A DNA stretch of 64,000 nt from CAIKZY01 sp044374195 (GCA_044374195.1 JBILOY010000009.1:1-64000), one strand, 5' to 3'; counted from the first letter of the stretch, positions 16,176-25,629 are shown. A program made the numbers and translations. The notes: generated by a model not told the origin, from the letters alone.

Positions 16176-18893
16176 ATGGCATCGCCCGCAGAACGCTACG
16201 CCGCCGCAAAGTCGCGACATTCGGAGCGCGACACTCTACTGACAGCGTTCTCCGCAGGCTACCAATTCGGCCTTGACGGTTTCCAGATCGAAGCGTGTAA
16301 GGCGCTTGAGTCGGGTCGAAGTGTCCTGGTCGCAGCTCCCACGGGCGCTGGGAAGACCATCGTCGGTGAATTCGCCATCGAGTTAGCTTTAGCTGCCGGA
16401 CGCAAGTGCTTTTACACCACGCCGATCAAGGCTCTGTCGAACCAGAAGTTCCATGATCTCGTCGATCGGCACGGGCCAGAGAAGATCGGTTTGCTCACCG
16501 GCGACACCAGCGTCAATAGCGAGGCACCGGTTGTTGTCATGACCACCGAGGTGTTGCGCAACATGCTCTACGCCGAGAGCAGCACGCTTGATGAGCTCAG
16601 CTATGTGGTGATGGACGAAGTTCACTACTTGGCCGATCGCTTCCGCGGGGCCGTCTGGGAAGAAGTCATCATCCATCTCCCTGCTTCCGTCACGGTGGCA
16701 GCTCTCTCGGCGACAGTGAGCAACGCTGAAGAGTTCGGTGCCTGGCTCGAGGCTGTCCGAGGTGACACCGCGATCATCGTCGAGGAGCATCGACCGGTGC
16801 CGCTGTGGCAGCACGTGGTGGCCGGGCATCGCATGTACGACCTGTTCGTCGACGATGAGCAAACCATCGTCAACCCTGAGCTCACTCGCATCGCCCGTGA
16901 GGAAGTCCAGCGAGCAAAACTTGGCAAGGGTCGCGGCGGCAACCGCCAGCGCGGAGCGCATACTCCCTGGCGCACAGATGTCATCGAACGGCTCGAACAG
17001 GCCGAGCTGCTACCTGCCATCTACTTCCTCTTCAGTCGCAAGGGCTGTGACGACGCCGTCAGCCAGTGCCTGGCTGCGGGCCTGAGACTCGTGCGTCGAG
17101 ATGATCAGACGCGAATCCGAGAGATCGTCCTCGAAATGACGAGGTCCTTGCCCGATGAGGATCTCGATGCCCTCGGCTTCAACGAGTGGATAGACGGCCT
17201 TGAGCGCGGCATCGCCGCCCACCACGCGGGCATGCTTCCCGTCTTCAAAGAGGTTGTCGAGCACCTCTTCCAGTCAGGCCTGCTCAAGGTCGTATTCGCG
17301 ACTGAGACGCTGGCGCTCGGAATCAACATGCCCGCTCGGAGCGTGGTCCTCGAGAAGCTGGTGAAGTGGAACGGCGAGACTCATGTCGATCTCACGCCGG
17401 GGGAGTACACACAGCTCACCGGTCGTGCCGGTCGACGAGGTATCGACGTGGAAGGTCACGCTGTCGTGCTCTGGCATCAAGGCATCGACCCGGTCAACCT
17501 TGCCGGTCTTGCTTCAACCCGTACATATCCCTTGCGTTCGTCCTTTCAACCGTCGTACAACATGGCGGTAAATCTTGTTTCCCGCATGGGTTATCGGCCG
17601 GCACGTGAGGTTCTCGAAACTTCGTTTGCCCAGTTCCAGGCCGATAGGTCAGTCGTGGGTCTTGCCACACAGCTTCGCAAGGTTGAGGACGCCACACAGG
17701 GCTACCGCGACTCCATGACCTGTCATCTCGGAGACTTCGAGGAGTACGCACGTTTGCGTGACCAGCTCTCGCAGCGTGAGAAGACCATGTCGCGCGATGC
17801 CAGCGCCCGAAGGCGCGAGGCTGCTGTGGATTCCCTTCGCAAGCTCAAGCCCGGTGATGTCATCTCCGTGCCAGGCGGCCGGCGAGCCGGTCTCGTTCTT
17901 GTCCTCGATCCGGGGATCCGTCATGCGACTGACGAGCCCCGACCCATGGTTCTCACCCTCGAGCGCCAGGTACGGCGTATCTCCAGCGTTGAGATCACCT
18001 CTCCCGTCGAGTCGATCCTCTCATTGAAGATCCCCAAGAACTTCAATGCGCGTAATGCTCAGGCGCGGCGCGAACTGGCTCAGGTGCTTGCTAGCGCCAC
18101 TCGCGATCTACCGCCTGGTGAGCGGCATCGTAAGTCCGGTAACGGTGAAGATTCCGAGATCACTGATCTTCGCGCAGAGCTTCGGCAGCATCCGTGCCAC
18201 GGATGCGATGATCGAGAGGCTCACGCCCGCTGGGCTGAACGACTCATGCGCGCACATCGTGAGGTTCTCGATCTCGAGCAGCGCATAAACGGACGCACCA
18301 ACACCGTGGCTCGTCGATTCGACCACGTTTGTGATGTGCTCACTGAACTGGGCTATCTCGAGGGCAGGGGTGACCAGATGAAGGTCACCGAGTCGGCAGC
18401 AGTTCTCAGCAGGCTCTACTCAGAGTCAGATCTTCTCGCCGCACAGTGCATCCGAGATGGCGTCTGGGGCGAGCTTGAGCCAGCCGATCTTGCGGGTGTG
18501 GCTTCTGCGGTGGTCTTCGAGTCGCGCAAGCTCGATGAGGATGAACCAGTAGCCCTGCCACGCGGTGTTGCCGGTTCGACGATCTCCACGATGCTGCGCA
18601 TCTGGGAGGGTTTGCATGAGGTCGAGCGCAAGCATCACCTATGCATCACGCGCAAGCCCGATCCCGGTTTTGCTGTGGTCATGCAGCGCTGGGCTTCGGG
18701 CACCAGCCTGCAGAGCCTGCTGCTCTCTACCGACATCACGGCAGGTGACTTCGTACGCTGGACACGGCAGACGATTGATCTTCTCGGGCAGATAGCTCAA
18801 GCAACCCAGCGCGATGATCCTTTGCACGATCGGGCGGTCATTGCAGCCGATCTGCTTAACAGGGGAGTTGTCTCCTACTCATCTCAGCTCTAG
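16176..18893 (+). CDS. helY: Ski2/Mtr4-like DEAD/DEAH helicase HelY
   Basis: This 905-residue superfamily 2 helicase resembles Mtr4/Ski2 RNA helicases and mycobacterial HelY. The Q-motif region is followed by Walker A APTGAGKT (54-61) and box II DEVH (147-150). SAT occurs in ALSATVSN, and motif VI is TQLTGRAGRRGID. The HHAGMLP segment typical of the Mtr4 group is present, as is the arch/DSHCT C-terminal region (LRIWEGLHEVE). It probably unwinds structured RNA during decay, but no partner nuclease is encoded as an obvious complex. Its TAG stop shares CTAG with the stop of the convergent exonuclease at 18890-18893. Confidence 0.93.
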   Translation: MASPAERYAAAKSRHSERDTLLTAFSAGYQFGLDGFQIEACKALESGRSVLVAAPTGAGKTIVGEFAIELALAAGRKCFYTTPIKALSNQKFHDLVDRHGPEKIGLLTGDTSVNSEAPVVVMTTEVLRNMLYAESSTLDELSYVVMDEVHYLADRFRGAVWEEVIIHLPASVTVAALSATVSNAEEFGAWLEAVRGDTAIIVEEHRPVPLWQHVVAGHRMYDLFVDDEQTIVNPELTRIAREEVQRAKLGKGRGGNRQRGAHTPWRTDVIERLEQAELLPAIYFLFSRKGCDDAVSQCLAAGLRLVRRDDQTRIREIVLEMTRSLPDEDLDALGFNEWIDGLERGIAAHHAGMLPVFKEVVEHLFQSGLLKVVFATETLALGINMPARSVVLEKLVKWNGETHVDLTPGEYTQLTGRAGRRGIDVEGHAVVLWHQGIDPVNLAGLASTRTYPLRSSFQPSYNMAVNLVSRMGYRPAREVLETSFAQFQADRSVVGLATQLRKVEDATQGYRDSMTCHLGDFEEYARLRDQLSQREKTMSRDASARRREAAVDSLRKLKPGDVISVPGGRRAGLVLVLDPGIRHATDEPRPMVLTLERQVRRISSVEITSPVESILSLKIPKNFNARNAQARRELAQVLASATRDLPPGERHRKSGNGEDSEITDLRAELRQHPCHGCDDREAHARWAERLMRAHREVLDLEQRINGRTNTVARRFDHVCDVLTELGYLEGRGDQMKVTESAAVLSRLYSESDLLAAQCIRDGVWGELEPADLAGVASAVVFESRKLDEDEPVALPRGVAGSTISTMLRIWEGLHEVERKHHLCITRKPDPGFAVVMQRWASGTSLQSLLLSTDITAGDFVRWTRQTIDLLGQIAQATQRDDPLHDRAVIAADLLNRGVVSYSSQL

Positions 18894-19819
18894 GTGAGCT
18901 GAACGCCCCACTGCTTCGACAATTCGGCGAACTGACGTTCGACACCCCAGTCAGCGAGCAAGCCTCGAAGTTCCGATGCATCGTGTGGAGCGGTGGGTAT
19001 CGAGAGATCGCAGTGACCGACGGGCGCATCTGTTGCGGCGGTCGATACCAAGCGCGCCATGCGGGCCTGGTGGGCGTGCTCAGTCAGCAAACCGGCCAGT
19101 CGTGGCGTGAACGGCTTGGTTACCGGGGTCTGCGAGGCGGCCTCGAGAACGCCCTCCAGGGTGCCGAAGTGATTGATCAGGGTGGAAGCTGTCTTGGGGC
19201 CGATTCCGTGAATTCCCGGGATCCCATCAGAGGCATCACCGCGCATAGCCGCGAAATCGACGTAGGCGCTAGCGGCTACTCCGAATCGCTCCAGCACGAG
19301 TTCGGGGGTGAGTAACGGCCATTTCTCCATGCCGCCGTTGACGGCGAGAAGCACGCGTACTCGATCGCTGACCAGTTGAACCATGTCGCGGTCACCTGTC
19401 ACGACGATTACAGCTCCGTCATGGGCCGCCGCCAAGGTGGCGATGACGTCATCAGCTTCGTAGCCGATCGCACCTGGTCGGGCAATGCCCGCAGCGTCAA
19501 GAATCCCGGCCAGAGCATCAATTTGCGGGGAGAGGGTGTCGGGCACTTCTTCGGTACCGCTCGATTCATCGGCGAGACGGTGGGTCTTGTACGAGGGAAG
19601 TGCGTCGACGCGCCACTGGGGCCGCCAATCATCGTCCCAACATGCCGCCAAGGCCTTGGGCTCGAATTGGCGTGAAAGCTTGGTGATGGTGGACAAGAAT
19701 CCGCGCAGCATGTTGTTCGGATGGCCGTCGGGTGCGGTCAAGGACTCTGGGAGGGCGTAGTAGGACCGGTAGTACAGCGACGCGGCATCCAGCAGTACGA
19801 GCACACCACATCTTCCCAC
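18890..19819 (-). CDS. 5'-3' exonuclease (FEN/Pol I N-terminal-like)
   Basis: This protein of about 309 residues is a stand-alone homologue of the DNA polymerase I 5'-nuclease domain. The PIN-like core has LLDAASLYYRSYYALPES, CWDDDWRPQWR, GYEADDVIATLA and VTGDRDMVQLV, all with metal-binding acidic residues. The H3TH DNA-binding motif is IHGIGPKTASTLI. It probably removes RNA primers or flaps. The GTG at 19819 is the longest start; a GTG at 19804 just before LVLLDAAS fits the family better and is equally likely. It is divergent from the M24 peptidase, with only 15 bp between the longest start and that gene. Confidence 0.9.
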   Translation of the reverse strand: MGRCGVLVLLDAASLYYRSYYALPESLTAPDGHPNNMLRGFLSTITKLSRQFEPKALAACWDDDWRPQWRVDALPSYKTHRLADESSGTEEVPDTLSPQIDALAGILDAAGIARPGAIGYEADDVIATLAAAHDGAVIVVTGDRDMVQLVSDRVRVLLAVNGGMEKWPLLTPELVLERFGVAASAYVDFAAMRGDASDGIPGIHGIGPKTASTLINHFGTLEGVLEAASQTPVTKPFTPRLAGLLTEHAHQARMARLVSTAATDAPVGHCDLSIPTAPHDASELRGLLADWGVERQFAELSKQWGVQLT

Positions 19820-19822
19820 GGG

Positions 19823-19828
19823 TAGGCT
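19823..19828 (+). promoter_or_regulatory. -10 hexamer TAGGCT of the M24 peptidase gene
   Basis: TAGGCT is followed by 6 nt and the GTG at 19835. The hexamer sits in the 15-bp divergent gap next to the exonuclease start. Confidence 0.65.
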
Positions 19829-19834
19829 GACGGA

Positions 19835-20932
19835 GTGGGCTTCGAGTCGAGATTACAGGCAGCAGCGTCATCCCTGCGCACCGAGGGAATCGATGCTTTG
19901 CTCATCACTCCCGGCGCCGACCTTCGTTATCTGGTGGGTTATGACGCCAAGCCTCTCGAGCGCCTCACCTGCCTGGTTGTTCCGGCTGAGGGTGATCCAA
20001 TCATGGTCGTCCCTGCCCTCGAGGAACTCGCGGCCCTTGCTTCGCCCCTTGCTGATCTAGGTCTTCAGATCGTGACCTGGACCGAAACTGAGGACCCCAT
20101 CGCGCTGGTGGCACAGCGTCTGAGCTCAGCGGGCACAGTCGCGCTCGATGACCACATGTGGGCCGAGAAGGTGCTTAAGTTTCGCGAGGCTATGCCACAG
20201 GCAGTGCAGCAACCCGCTGGCTCAATCCTCGGGCCGCTGCGCATACGCAAGGACACTGAGGAGATTGCCTCATTGGTTGCAGCCGGTGCGGCCATCGATT
20301 CAGTGCACGAGCGAGTCAGCGAGATTCTTCGCCCGGGTCGAACCGAGCGTGAAGTTGGCCGTGAGATTCACGACGCCATCATCGACGCAGGCCACGAGCA
20401 CGTTGACTTCGTCATCGTCGCCAGCGGCCCCAATGGCGCAAGCCCGCATCACGACGTCTCTGACCGCGTGATTCGCGAGGGTGATGCAGTCGTCATCGAT
20501 ATTGGCGGCACGATGCCCGACGGCTATTGCAGCGACAGCACCCGAACCTACGCAGTGGGTGAGCCTGATCCGGATTTCCTGCACCACTACGCGATCTTGC
20601 ACGAGGCGCAGCGGGCTGCAGTCGAGAGTGTCAAGCCCGGCATGACCTGTGAAGCGGTCGATGCAGTGGCACGCGACTACATGACCCAAGCCGGCATAGG
20701 CGAGCTATTTATCCATCGCATCGGGCACGGCATTGGTCTCCAATCACATGAAGAGCCCTATCTGGTGTCGGGCAATGCTCGGGTACTTGAGCCCGGGATG
20801 GCATTCAGTATCGAGCCGGGCTTTTACGTCGAGGGGCGCTTCGGTGCTCGGATCGAGGACATCGTGATCTGCACGCCCGAGGGCGTGCAGCCGGTCAACC
20901 ACCGTCCGCATCACCTGCAGATCATCGGCTGA
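19835..20932 (+). CDS. M24 family Xaa-Pro dipeptidase
   Basis: This is a 365-residue pita-bread metallopeptidase. The N-terminal creatinase domain (1-140) is followed by the catalytic domain with the five dinuclear metal ligands: Asp222 (VIDIGG), Asp234 (CSDSTRTY), His298 (RIGHGIGL), Glu327 (SIEPGFY) and Glu341 (ARIEDIV). It should cleave Xaa-Pro dipeptides or N-terminal Xaa-Pro bonds in the cytosol. No signal peptide is seen. The GTG start and an upstream TAGGCT suggest a leaderless mRNA. The amidohydrolase gene follows 8 nt after its stop. It corresponds in position to mycobacterial pepE. Confidence 0.93.
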   Translation: MGFESRLQAAASSLRTEGIDALLITPGADLRYLVGYDAKPLERLTCLVVPAEGDPIMVVPALEELAALASPLADLGLQIVTWTETEDPIALVAQRLSSAGTVALDDHMWAEKVLKFREAMPQAVQQPAGSILGPLRIRKDTEEIASLVAAGAAIDSVHERVSEILRPGRTEREVGREIHDAIIDAGHEHVDFVIVASGPNGASPHHDVSDRVIREGDAVVIDIGGTMPDGYCSDSTRTYAVGEPDPDFLHHYAILHEAQRAAVESVKPGMTCEAVDAVARDYMTQAGIGELFIHRIGHGIGLQSHEEPYLVSGNARVLEPGMAFSIEPGFYVEGRFGARIEDIVICTPEGVQPVNHRPHHLQIIG

Positions 20933-20940
20933 CGGGCGCC

Positions 20941-22485
20941 ATGGCGCACCTGTATCGAGGTGGTCGAATCCTGTCCCCGGGATCTCGCGCCCTGACCGCG
21001 TTACTGATTGAGGATGGTCGCATCGCCTGGATCGGTAGCGATGATGAAGCACAGGGGCTATCGCTTACCGGTGTGCGCAGTACTAATGTGCACGGCGCCC
21101 TCATCACGCCCGGCTTTGTCGATGCGCACGTGCATGCCACGAGTACCGGGTTAACCCTGCTCGGCCTCGACCTCACACACACGAGCTCAGCCCTGGACGT
21201 CCTGGACGCCGTCAGGCTCGAATCCTCTCGATTCCCGGGCTCGGTGGTTCTCGGGCATGGCTGGGACGAATCGCGATGGAGTGATCCAGCCCTACCTACC
21301 GCTCACGAGCTTGAGCGGGCATCGAATGGTGCTCGTGTGTACTTGACGCGCGTTGATGCGCACTCGGCTCTTGTCTCTAATTCGCTGCTCAATGCCGTTG
21401 CAGGCGTCCGCGGGATGGTCGGCTTTGAGACCTCTGGATGGGTGACGCAAGAGTGCCACCACGCACTTCGCGAATGTGCCCTGGGATCCCTGAGCGATGC
21501 CACGCGCGTACGCGCGCAGAGCGCATTTCTCGCAGAAGCCGTACGCAAGGGGATCGCGAGCGTCCACGAGATGGCCGGTCCGGTTATCAGCAGCGAAGTC
21601 GATTGCCGGAATCTGCTTGCGTTAGCAAGCGAAATGGGCGTCACCCGCGTTGTCGCCTACTGGGGTGAGCTTGCACAGCAGGGCGGTATCGAAGTTGCGA
21701 ATGGACTCGGTGCTTGTGGCACCGGGGGAGACCTGTTCGTCGACGGTTCCCTGGGTTCGCACACTGCCTGTCTGCGCGAGCCGTATCTCGATGCGCCGCA
21801 CACCAGTGGTCGGGAGTTCATCGATCGTGAAGCACTCACTCAGCACGTAGATCTCTGTGTGAGCTCCGGCCAGCAGACTGCGTTTCATGCCATCGGTGAT
21901 GCTGCGACTGAGGCTGTTGTTTATGCCTATTCTCGCGCTGCCGCGGATCATGGGCTTGATCTCGTACGCGGCCAACGTCATCGAATTGAGCACGCTGAGG
22001 CGATGAGTGCGCGAAGTATCACGGAGTGCGCTCGACTTGGCATCATCGCCAGCATGCAACCAGTCTTCGATCAGCGTTGGGGCGGAGATGATGGCATGTA
22101 CGCGAGCCGTCTTGGCCGTCATCGCGCCGCGTCCTTGAATGCCCTCGGCGATCTCAGGGACGCCGGGGTGCATGTTGCATTTGGGTCGGATGCACCGGTC
22201 ACTCCTTTAGACCCGTGGGGTGCGGTTCGCGCAGCCCTCGAACATCGAACGCCCTCCCAGCGAGTAGACCTGGCTTTTGCCATCGATGCCCACACCCGGA
22301 TGGGATGGCATGCTGCAGGAGTGAATGACTCGGGTCGTCTCGATATCGGGGCTCGGGCCCACGTGGTGGTTTGGCCATCGATGCCAGATGGTGAATTGCC
22401 TGTGGCCGGCACCACAGCATTACGCACCATCATCAATGGGGACACCTGCTGGGATTCTGGACAGCTGGAGGATCTTTCATGCTGA
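20941..22485 (+). CDS. Amidohydrolase family 3 (YtcJ-like) protein
   Basis: This 514-residue metal-dependent amidohydrolase has GFVDAHVHATSTG near residue 65, a metal-binding HxH after the first strand. Further in are DGSLGSHTACLREPY and HRIEHAEAMS, with AFGSDAPVTPLDPW towards the C-terminus. These are typical of the YtcJ branch. The substrate is unknown and could be an exocyclic amide, a cyclic imide or an N-acyl group. It overlaps lnt by 7 nt, so the two are probably co-translated, although a functional link to lipoprotein acylation is not evident. Confidence 0.88.
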   Translation: MAHLYRGGRILSPGSRALTALLIEDGRIAWIGSDDEAQGLSLTGVRSTNVHGALITPGFVDAHVHATSTGLTLLGLDLTHTSSALDVLDAVRLESSRFPGSVVLGHGWDESRWSDPALPTAHELERASNGARVYLTRVDAHSALVSNSLLNAVAGVRGMVGFETSGWVTQECHHALRECALGSLSDATRVRAQSAFLAEAVRKGIASVHEMAGPVISSEVDCRNLLALASEMGVTRVVAYWGELAQQGGIEVANGLGACGTGGDLFVDGSLGSHTACLREPYLDAPHTSGREFIDREALTQHVDLCVSSGQQTAFHAIGDAATEAVVYAYSRAAADHGLDLVRGQRHRIEHAEAMSARSITECARLGIIASMQPVFDQRWGGDDGMYASRLGRHRAASLNALGDLRDAGVHVAFGSDAPVTPLDPWGAVRAALEHRTPSQRVDLAFAIDAHTRMGWHAAGVNDSGRLDIGARAHVVVWPSMPDGELPVAGTTALRTIINGDTCWDSGQLEDLSC

Positions 22486-23993
22486 ACCGATGGTGGGCAC
22501 GTGCGCTGATTGGAGCCGTCTCAGGCGCGTTACTTGCTTTGGCATTTCCGCCCTTGGGTTGGTGGCCGATGGCGATCCTCGCGGTCGCGCTGCTGACCTA
22601 TGCCTGCTGGCAGGCTCGTCTTTGGCAGGGGCTTCTTGCCGGTGGCCTGTCGGGATTCGTGTTCTTCATGCTCTTGATGCCATGGCTGCGCGTCATTGGT
22701 CCGGAGGCCTGGGTCGGGCTTTCGCTGTACTGCGCAGCGTGGATTGCGTTGGTCGGCATGGGCACGGCCCTCGTAACGCGTCTTCGGTGGTGGCCTGCAT
22801 TGGTGCCTGCACTCTGGGTGCTTGAGGAAGCGCTACGAGATCGCATCCCCTGGGGCGGCTTCCCTTGGGGAAGGCTTGCGTACTCGCAGGCCGATGCTCC
22901 ATTTGCCTGGATTAGTCGCCTGGGCGGAATGCCACTGCTGACCTTCTGGGTCGCGGCCCTCGGTACCTCGCTCCTCGCCATCATTCTTTACTCACGTCGT
23001 GATCGACGAACGTTCCGTGCGGCAATCGTCGGGTTCGTTCTACTCATTGTCGTCGGTCGCGCTCTCGCCATGTATTCACCCGAACCGCAGGGCACGGCGG
23101 TCATTGCCGTGGTTCAGGGGGGCACCCCGCAGATGGGCATGGGTGCGATGGATGTGCGTCAAGAGGTGCTCGACAATCATGTGAATCAGACATTGCGTCT
23201 GGCTGAGGATGTTGCCTCAGGTGTATTTCCACAACCGCAGCTGGTGATTTGGCCGGAGAATTCCAGCGACATCGATCCGTTCACAGATAGAACTGTGGCG
23301 GCGGAGATTCAGAAGGCTGCTGACGCAGTGAATGCCCCGATTCTGGTTGGCGCCGTGGCCAATGTGCCCGGCCAGCCGCAGTCACTGTGGAATCTCGGCA
23401 TCGTATGGAATCCGCAAACCGGTCCCGCGCAGCGCTACGCCAAGACTCACCTCGTGCCCTTCGGTGAGTTCATCCCGATGCGTGACCTGATCGGCTCGTG
23501 GTTCGCGGATTTCGAGCGCATCTCACGTGACTTTGTGCCCGGCACTGAGCCCGGACTGATGGAAGCGGGCGGTATTCGCATCGGAGACATTATCTGTTTC
23601 GAGGTGGCCTATGACGATATTCCGCGCGACGTCCTCAACGCGGGCGCGCAATTGCTCGTGGTGCAGACGAACAACGCGACCTATGGGGATACCTCTCAAC
23701 CAGATCAGCAGCTGCAGATCGAAAGACTTCGTGCCATCGAGTCATCTGGTTCGCTAGCGGTGGCGGCCACCACCGGAGTTTCAGCGCTCATTGACTCGAG
23801 CGGAACTCCTGTGCAACGCATTGACTCGGGGGATACCGGCTATTTGGTCGGCGAGGTCACCCTTCAAGGCTCACGAACGCTCTCCACGATTATCGGTGCC
23901 TGGCCTGAGGTGCTGCTAAGTCTTCTCGGCGTGATCACGCTCACGTGGGCTGCCATCGCGGGCCTTGTCCGACGTCGAGCAAGCAGAACGTAG
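22479..23993 (+). CDS. lnt: Apolipoprotein N-acyltransferase
   Basis: Lnt (504 residues) adds the third acyl chain to the N-terminal Cys of lipoproteins. Several N-terminal membrane helices are followed by the periplasmic-side nitrilase domain with catalytic triad Glu260 (IWPENSS), Lys322 (YAKTHLVPFGEF) and Cys373 (IICFEVAYDD). A last membrane helix lies near the C-terminus (PEVLLSLLGVITLTWAAIAG). In M. tuberculosis Lnt is fused to Ppm1 in one polypeptide; here they are separate genes. The TAG stop of lnt is also the start of the TAGGCT hexamer of dpm1. A substrate candidate in the window is the FKBP lipoprotein at 12119. Confidence 0.95.
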   Translation: MLNRWWARALIGAVSGALLALAFPPLGWWPMAILAVALLTYACWQARLWQGLLAGGLSGFVFFMLLMPWLRVIGPEAWVGLSLYCAAWIALVGMGTALVTRLRWWPALVPALWVLEEALRDRIPWGGFPWGRLAYSQADAPFAWISRLGGMPLLTFWVAALGTSLLAIILYSRRDRRTFRAAIVGFVLLIVVGRALAMYSPEPQGTAVIAVVQGGTPQMGMGAMDVRQEVLDNHVNQTLRLAEDVASGVFPQPQLVIWPENSSDIDPFTDRTVAAEIQKAADAVNAPILVGAVANVPGQPQSLWNLGIVWNPQTGPAQRYAKTHLVPFGEFIPMRDLIGSWFADFERISRDFVPGTEPGLMEAGGIRIGDIICFEVAYDDIPRDVLNAGAQLLVVQTNNATYGDTSQPDQQLQIERLRAIESSGSLAVAATTGVSALIDSSGTPVQRIDSGDTGYLVGEVTLQGSRTLSTIIGAWPEVLLSLLGVITLTWAAIAGLVRRRASRT

Positions 23994-23996
23994 GCT
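23991..23996 (+). promoter_or_regulatory. -10 hexamer TAGGCT of dpm1, overlapping the lnt stop codon
   Basis: TAGGCT starts with the lnt TAG stop and lies 6 nt before the GTG at 24003. No Shine-Dalgarno sequence intervenes. Confidence 0.6.
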
Positions 23997-24002
23997 AAGC
24001 AG

Positions 24003-24779
24003 GTGAGTGACACAACGTTCGCGGACCTCGGCCAGATCCTGGTCATCATCCCGACCTTTAATGAACTCGAGTCCTTGCCGGTCATCATCGGACGTGTGCG
24101 GGCTTCTGTACCCGAGGCTTTCATCCTGGTCGCTGACGACAATTCACCCGACGGCACGGGCAAACTCGCGGATAAGTTGGCCGCCGATGATGATCACATC
24201 AAGGTCATGCATCGCCTCGGCAAGGAGGGCCTGGGCGCTGCATATCTCGCAGGCTTCGCCTGGGCGCTCGAGCATGGGTACGACGTCATCGTCGAGATGG
24301 ACGCCGATGGCTCGCATCAGCCCGAGCAACTACCGCGCCTTTTGGACCAACTGCGGACCGCCGATCTCGTTCTTGGCTCTCGTTGGGTTGCCGGTGGAGG
24401 CACGGTCAACTGGCCGAAGAGCCGCCAGTTCCTCTCCAAGGGCGGCAGCTTCTATACCCGCGTGATGCTTGGGGTTCCGCTACGTGATGTCACCGGTGGA
24501 TACCGCGCATTCCGCGCTGACACCCTGCGCAAGCTTGATCTGCACGAGGTTGCTTCGCAGGGCTACTGCTTCCAGGTGGATCTCGCCTGGCGTGCAGTGC
24601 AACGTGGACTCGTGGTGAAGGAAGTCCCGATCACCTTTGTCGAGCGGGTTGCAGGCTCGAGCAAGATGAGCCAGAAGATCGTGGTCGAGGCATTGTGGCG
24701 CGTCACGGTCTGGGGAGTCGACGACAAGGTCACCCGTGTCCGCAAGCGCACGCAGAAGCGGCGTGCGAGCAGCCGCTGA
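24003..24779 (+). CDS. dpm1: Polyprenol monophosphomannose synthase (family 2 glycosyltransferase)
   Basis: This 258-residue GT2 enzyme should transfer mannose from GDP-mannose to polyprenyl phosphate. It has IIPTFNELESLP at the N-terminus, VADDNSPDGTG, the metal-binding EMDADGSHQPEQLP, and DVTGGYRAFR. There is no C-terminal membrane helix, which matches the catalytic half of mycobacterial Ppm1. The product would feed cell-envelope mannosylation. It directly follows lnt, and its stop overlaps the fxsA start (TGATG). A glucosyl or other sugar specificity cannot be excluded from sequence alone. Confidence 0.9.
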   Translation: MSDTTFADLGQILVIIPTFNELESLPVIIGRVRASVPEAFILVADDNSPDGTGKLADKLAADDDHIKVMHRLGKEGLGAAYLAGFAWALEHGYDVIVEMDADGSHQPEQLPRLLDQLRTADLVLGSRWVAGGGTVNWPKSRQFLSKGGSFYTRVMLGVPLRDVTGGYRAFRADTLRKLDLHEVASQGYCFQVDLAWRAVQRGLVVKEVPITFVERVAGSSKMSQKIVVEALWRVTVWGVDDKVTRVRKRTQKRRASSR

Positions 24780-25216
24780 TGTCGCGCGCGAAGCTGATCG
24801 CCTTCGGCTATCCCATTGTCGAGCTGATCGCCCTATGGCTGGTAGCCCAGTGGATCGGCTGGGGGAGTGCGATCATCTTGCTGCTCTTGGGCATTCCAGT
24901 GGGTTTCATCATCATGGGCAAGGCGTCGCGCAAACGACCGGTGTGGTTCCTCGCGGGCCTGCTCGTGGCCATTCCAGGCTTCGTCACCGACCTCATCGGG
25001 CTCGGGCTGTTGCTGCCGCCCATTCAGCGTGCTCTCGAGCGCCGTGGCAAGGCGTGGCTCGACGCGAACGTGACATTCTTGGATTTCTCCGGGGGAGCGG
25101 CTCAGATGCGCAGCCCGTATGACTCCGGTGATGTGATCCCCGGAACAGTCGTTCATGAAGATGAGCCGGGAGACGACGATGGCCCCCCTTTCGGGAGGCC
25201 ATCGATCACCAGCTGA
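24779..25216 (+). CDS. fxsA: FxsA family membrane protein
   Basis: This 145-residue protein belongs to the FxsA family. It has two hydrophobic segments near the N-terminus, separated by a short basic loop (MGKASRKRP), and a further hydrophobic region with PGFVTDLIGLGLLLPP, the family signature. The C-terminal tail is polar and acidic. E. coli FxsA affects phage T7 exclusion, but the general cell role is unknown. The ATG at 24779 overlaps the dpm1 stop as TGATG; a longer upstream frame lies inside dpm1 and was rejected. The gene converges on rbpA with a 3-bp gap. Confidence 0.88.
   Translation: MSRAKLIAFGYPIVELIALWLVAQWIGWGSAIILLLLGIPVGFIIMGKASRKRPVWFLAGLLVAIPGFVTDLIGLGLLLPPIQRALERRGKAWLDANVTFLDFSGGAAQMRSPYDSGDVIPGTVVHEDEPGDDDGPPFGRPSITS
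25178..25203. terminator. Hairpin at the fxsA/rbpA convergent end
   Basis: An 11-bp inverted repeat with one mismatch (GATGGCCCCCC / GGGAGGCCATC) and a TTTC loop lies in the last codons of fxsA. It could stop transcripts from either side. There is no U-tract on either strand, so it is not a classical intrinsic terminator. Confidence 0.4.
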
Positions 25217-25219
25217 TGT

Positions 25220-25588
25220 TTATGCGGTACGTGCCAGTTTGGGCGCCTCGGCGTGGAGCTCAGCTAGGCGCTCTGCCATCAGTTTCTCGAGATCAGCGAT
25301 AGTTCGGCGCTCCATGAGCATGTCCCAGTGACTGCGAACGTGCTTGGCAGGAGTCTCGTCGGGCTGGGCCATATTCGGGACGCTGTGGGCCGCGTGGGCT
25401 TGGCGTCCACACCGGCAGGTCCAGTCCAGCGGGATGTCCTCAGCTTCGACAGAGAACGGTACGAGGGTCGCGTGGCCCTTCTCGCACTCGTAACGCACGA
25501 TGCAGCGCTCAGCGGGCTCGACGTTGTCATCGCGCTCGTAGCTCAGGGCTCCGAGACGGGTTCCTCGCATTGAGGTGTCCTGGATCAT
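25220..25588 (-). CDS. rbpA: RNA polymerase-binding protein RbpA
   Basis: RbpA (122 residues) binds the housekeeping sigma factor and RNA polymerase and stabilises open complexes; it is specific to actinobacteria. The N-terminal RGTRLGALSYE tail is followed by a core with cysteines in YECEKGH and TCRCGRQ, which are potential zinc ligands. The sigma-interaction segment is KHVRSHWDMLMERRTIADLEKLMAERL. The ATG at 25588 has an AAGGAG Shine-Dalgarno sequence 6 nt upstream. The 160-bp upstream region contains a possible ECF-type promoter. Presence of this gene is strong evidence for an actinomycete. Confidence 0.96.
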   Translation of the reverse strand: MIQDTSMRGTRLGALSYERDDNVEPAERCIVRYECEKGHATLVPFSVEAEDIPLDWTCRCGRQAHAAHSVPNMAQPDETPAKHVRSHWDMLMERRTIADLEKLMAERLAELHAEAPKLARTA

Positions 25589-25629
25589 GGGAACTCCTTT
25601 CCTTGCATCAGGTGGTGCCTGTCATGTCT

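Noticed and set aside
25178..25203. A classical intrinsic terminator between fxsA and rbpA
   Set aside because: The hairpin is good but lacks a U-tract on both strands, so it is listed only as a weak candidate.
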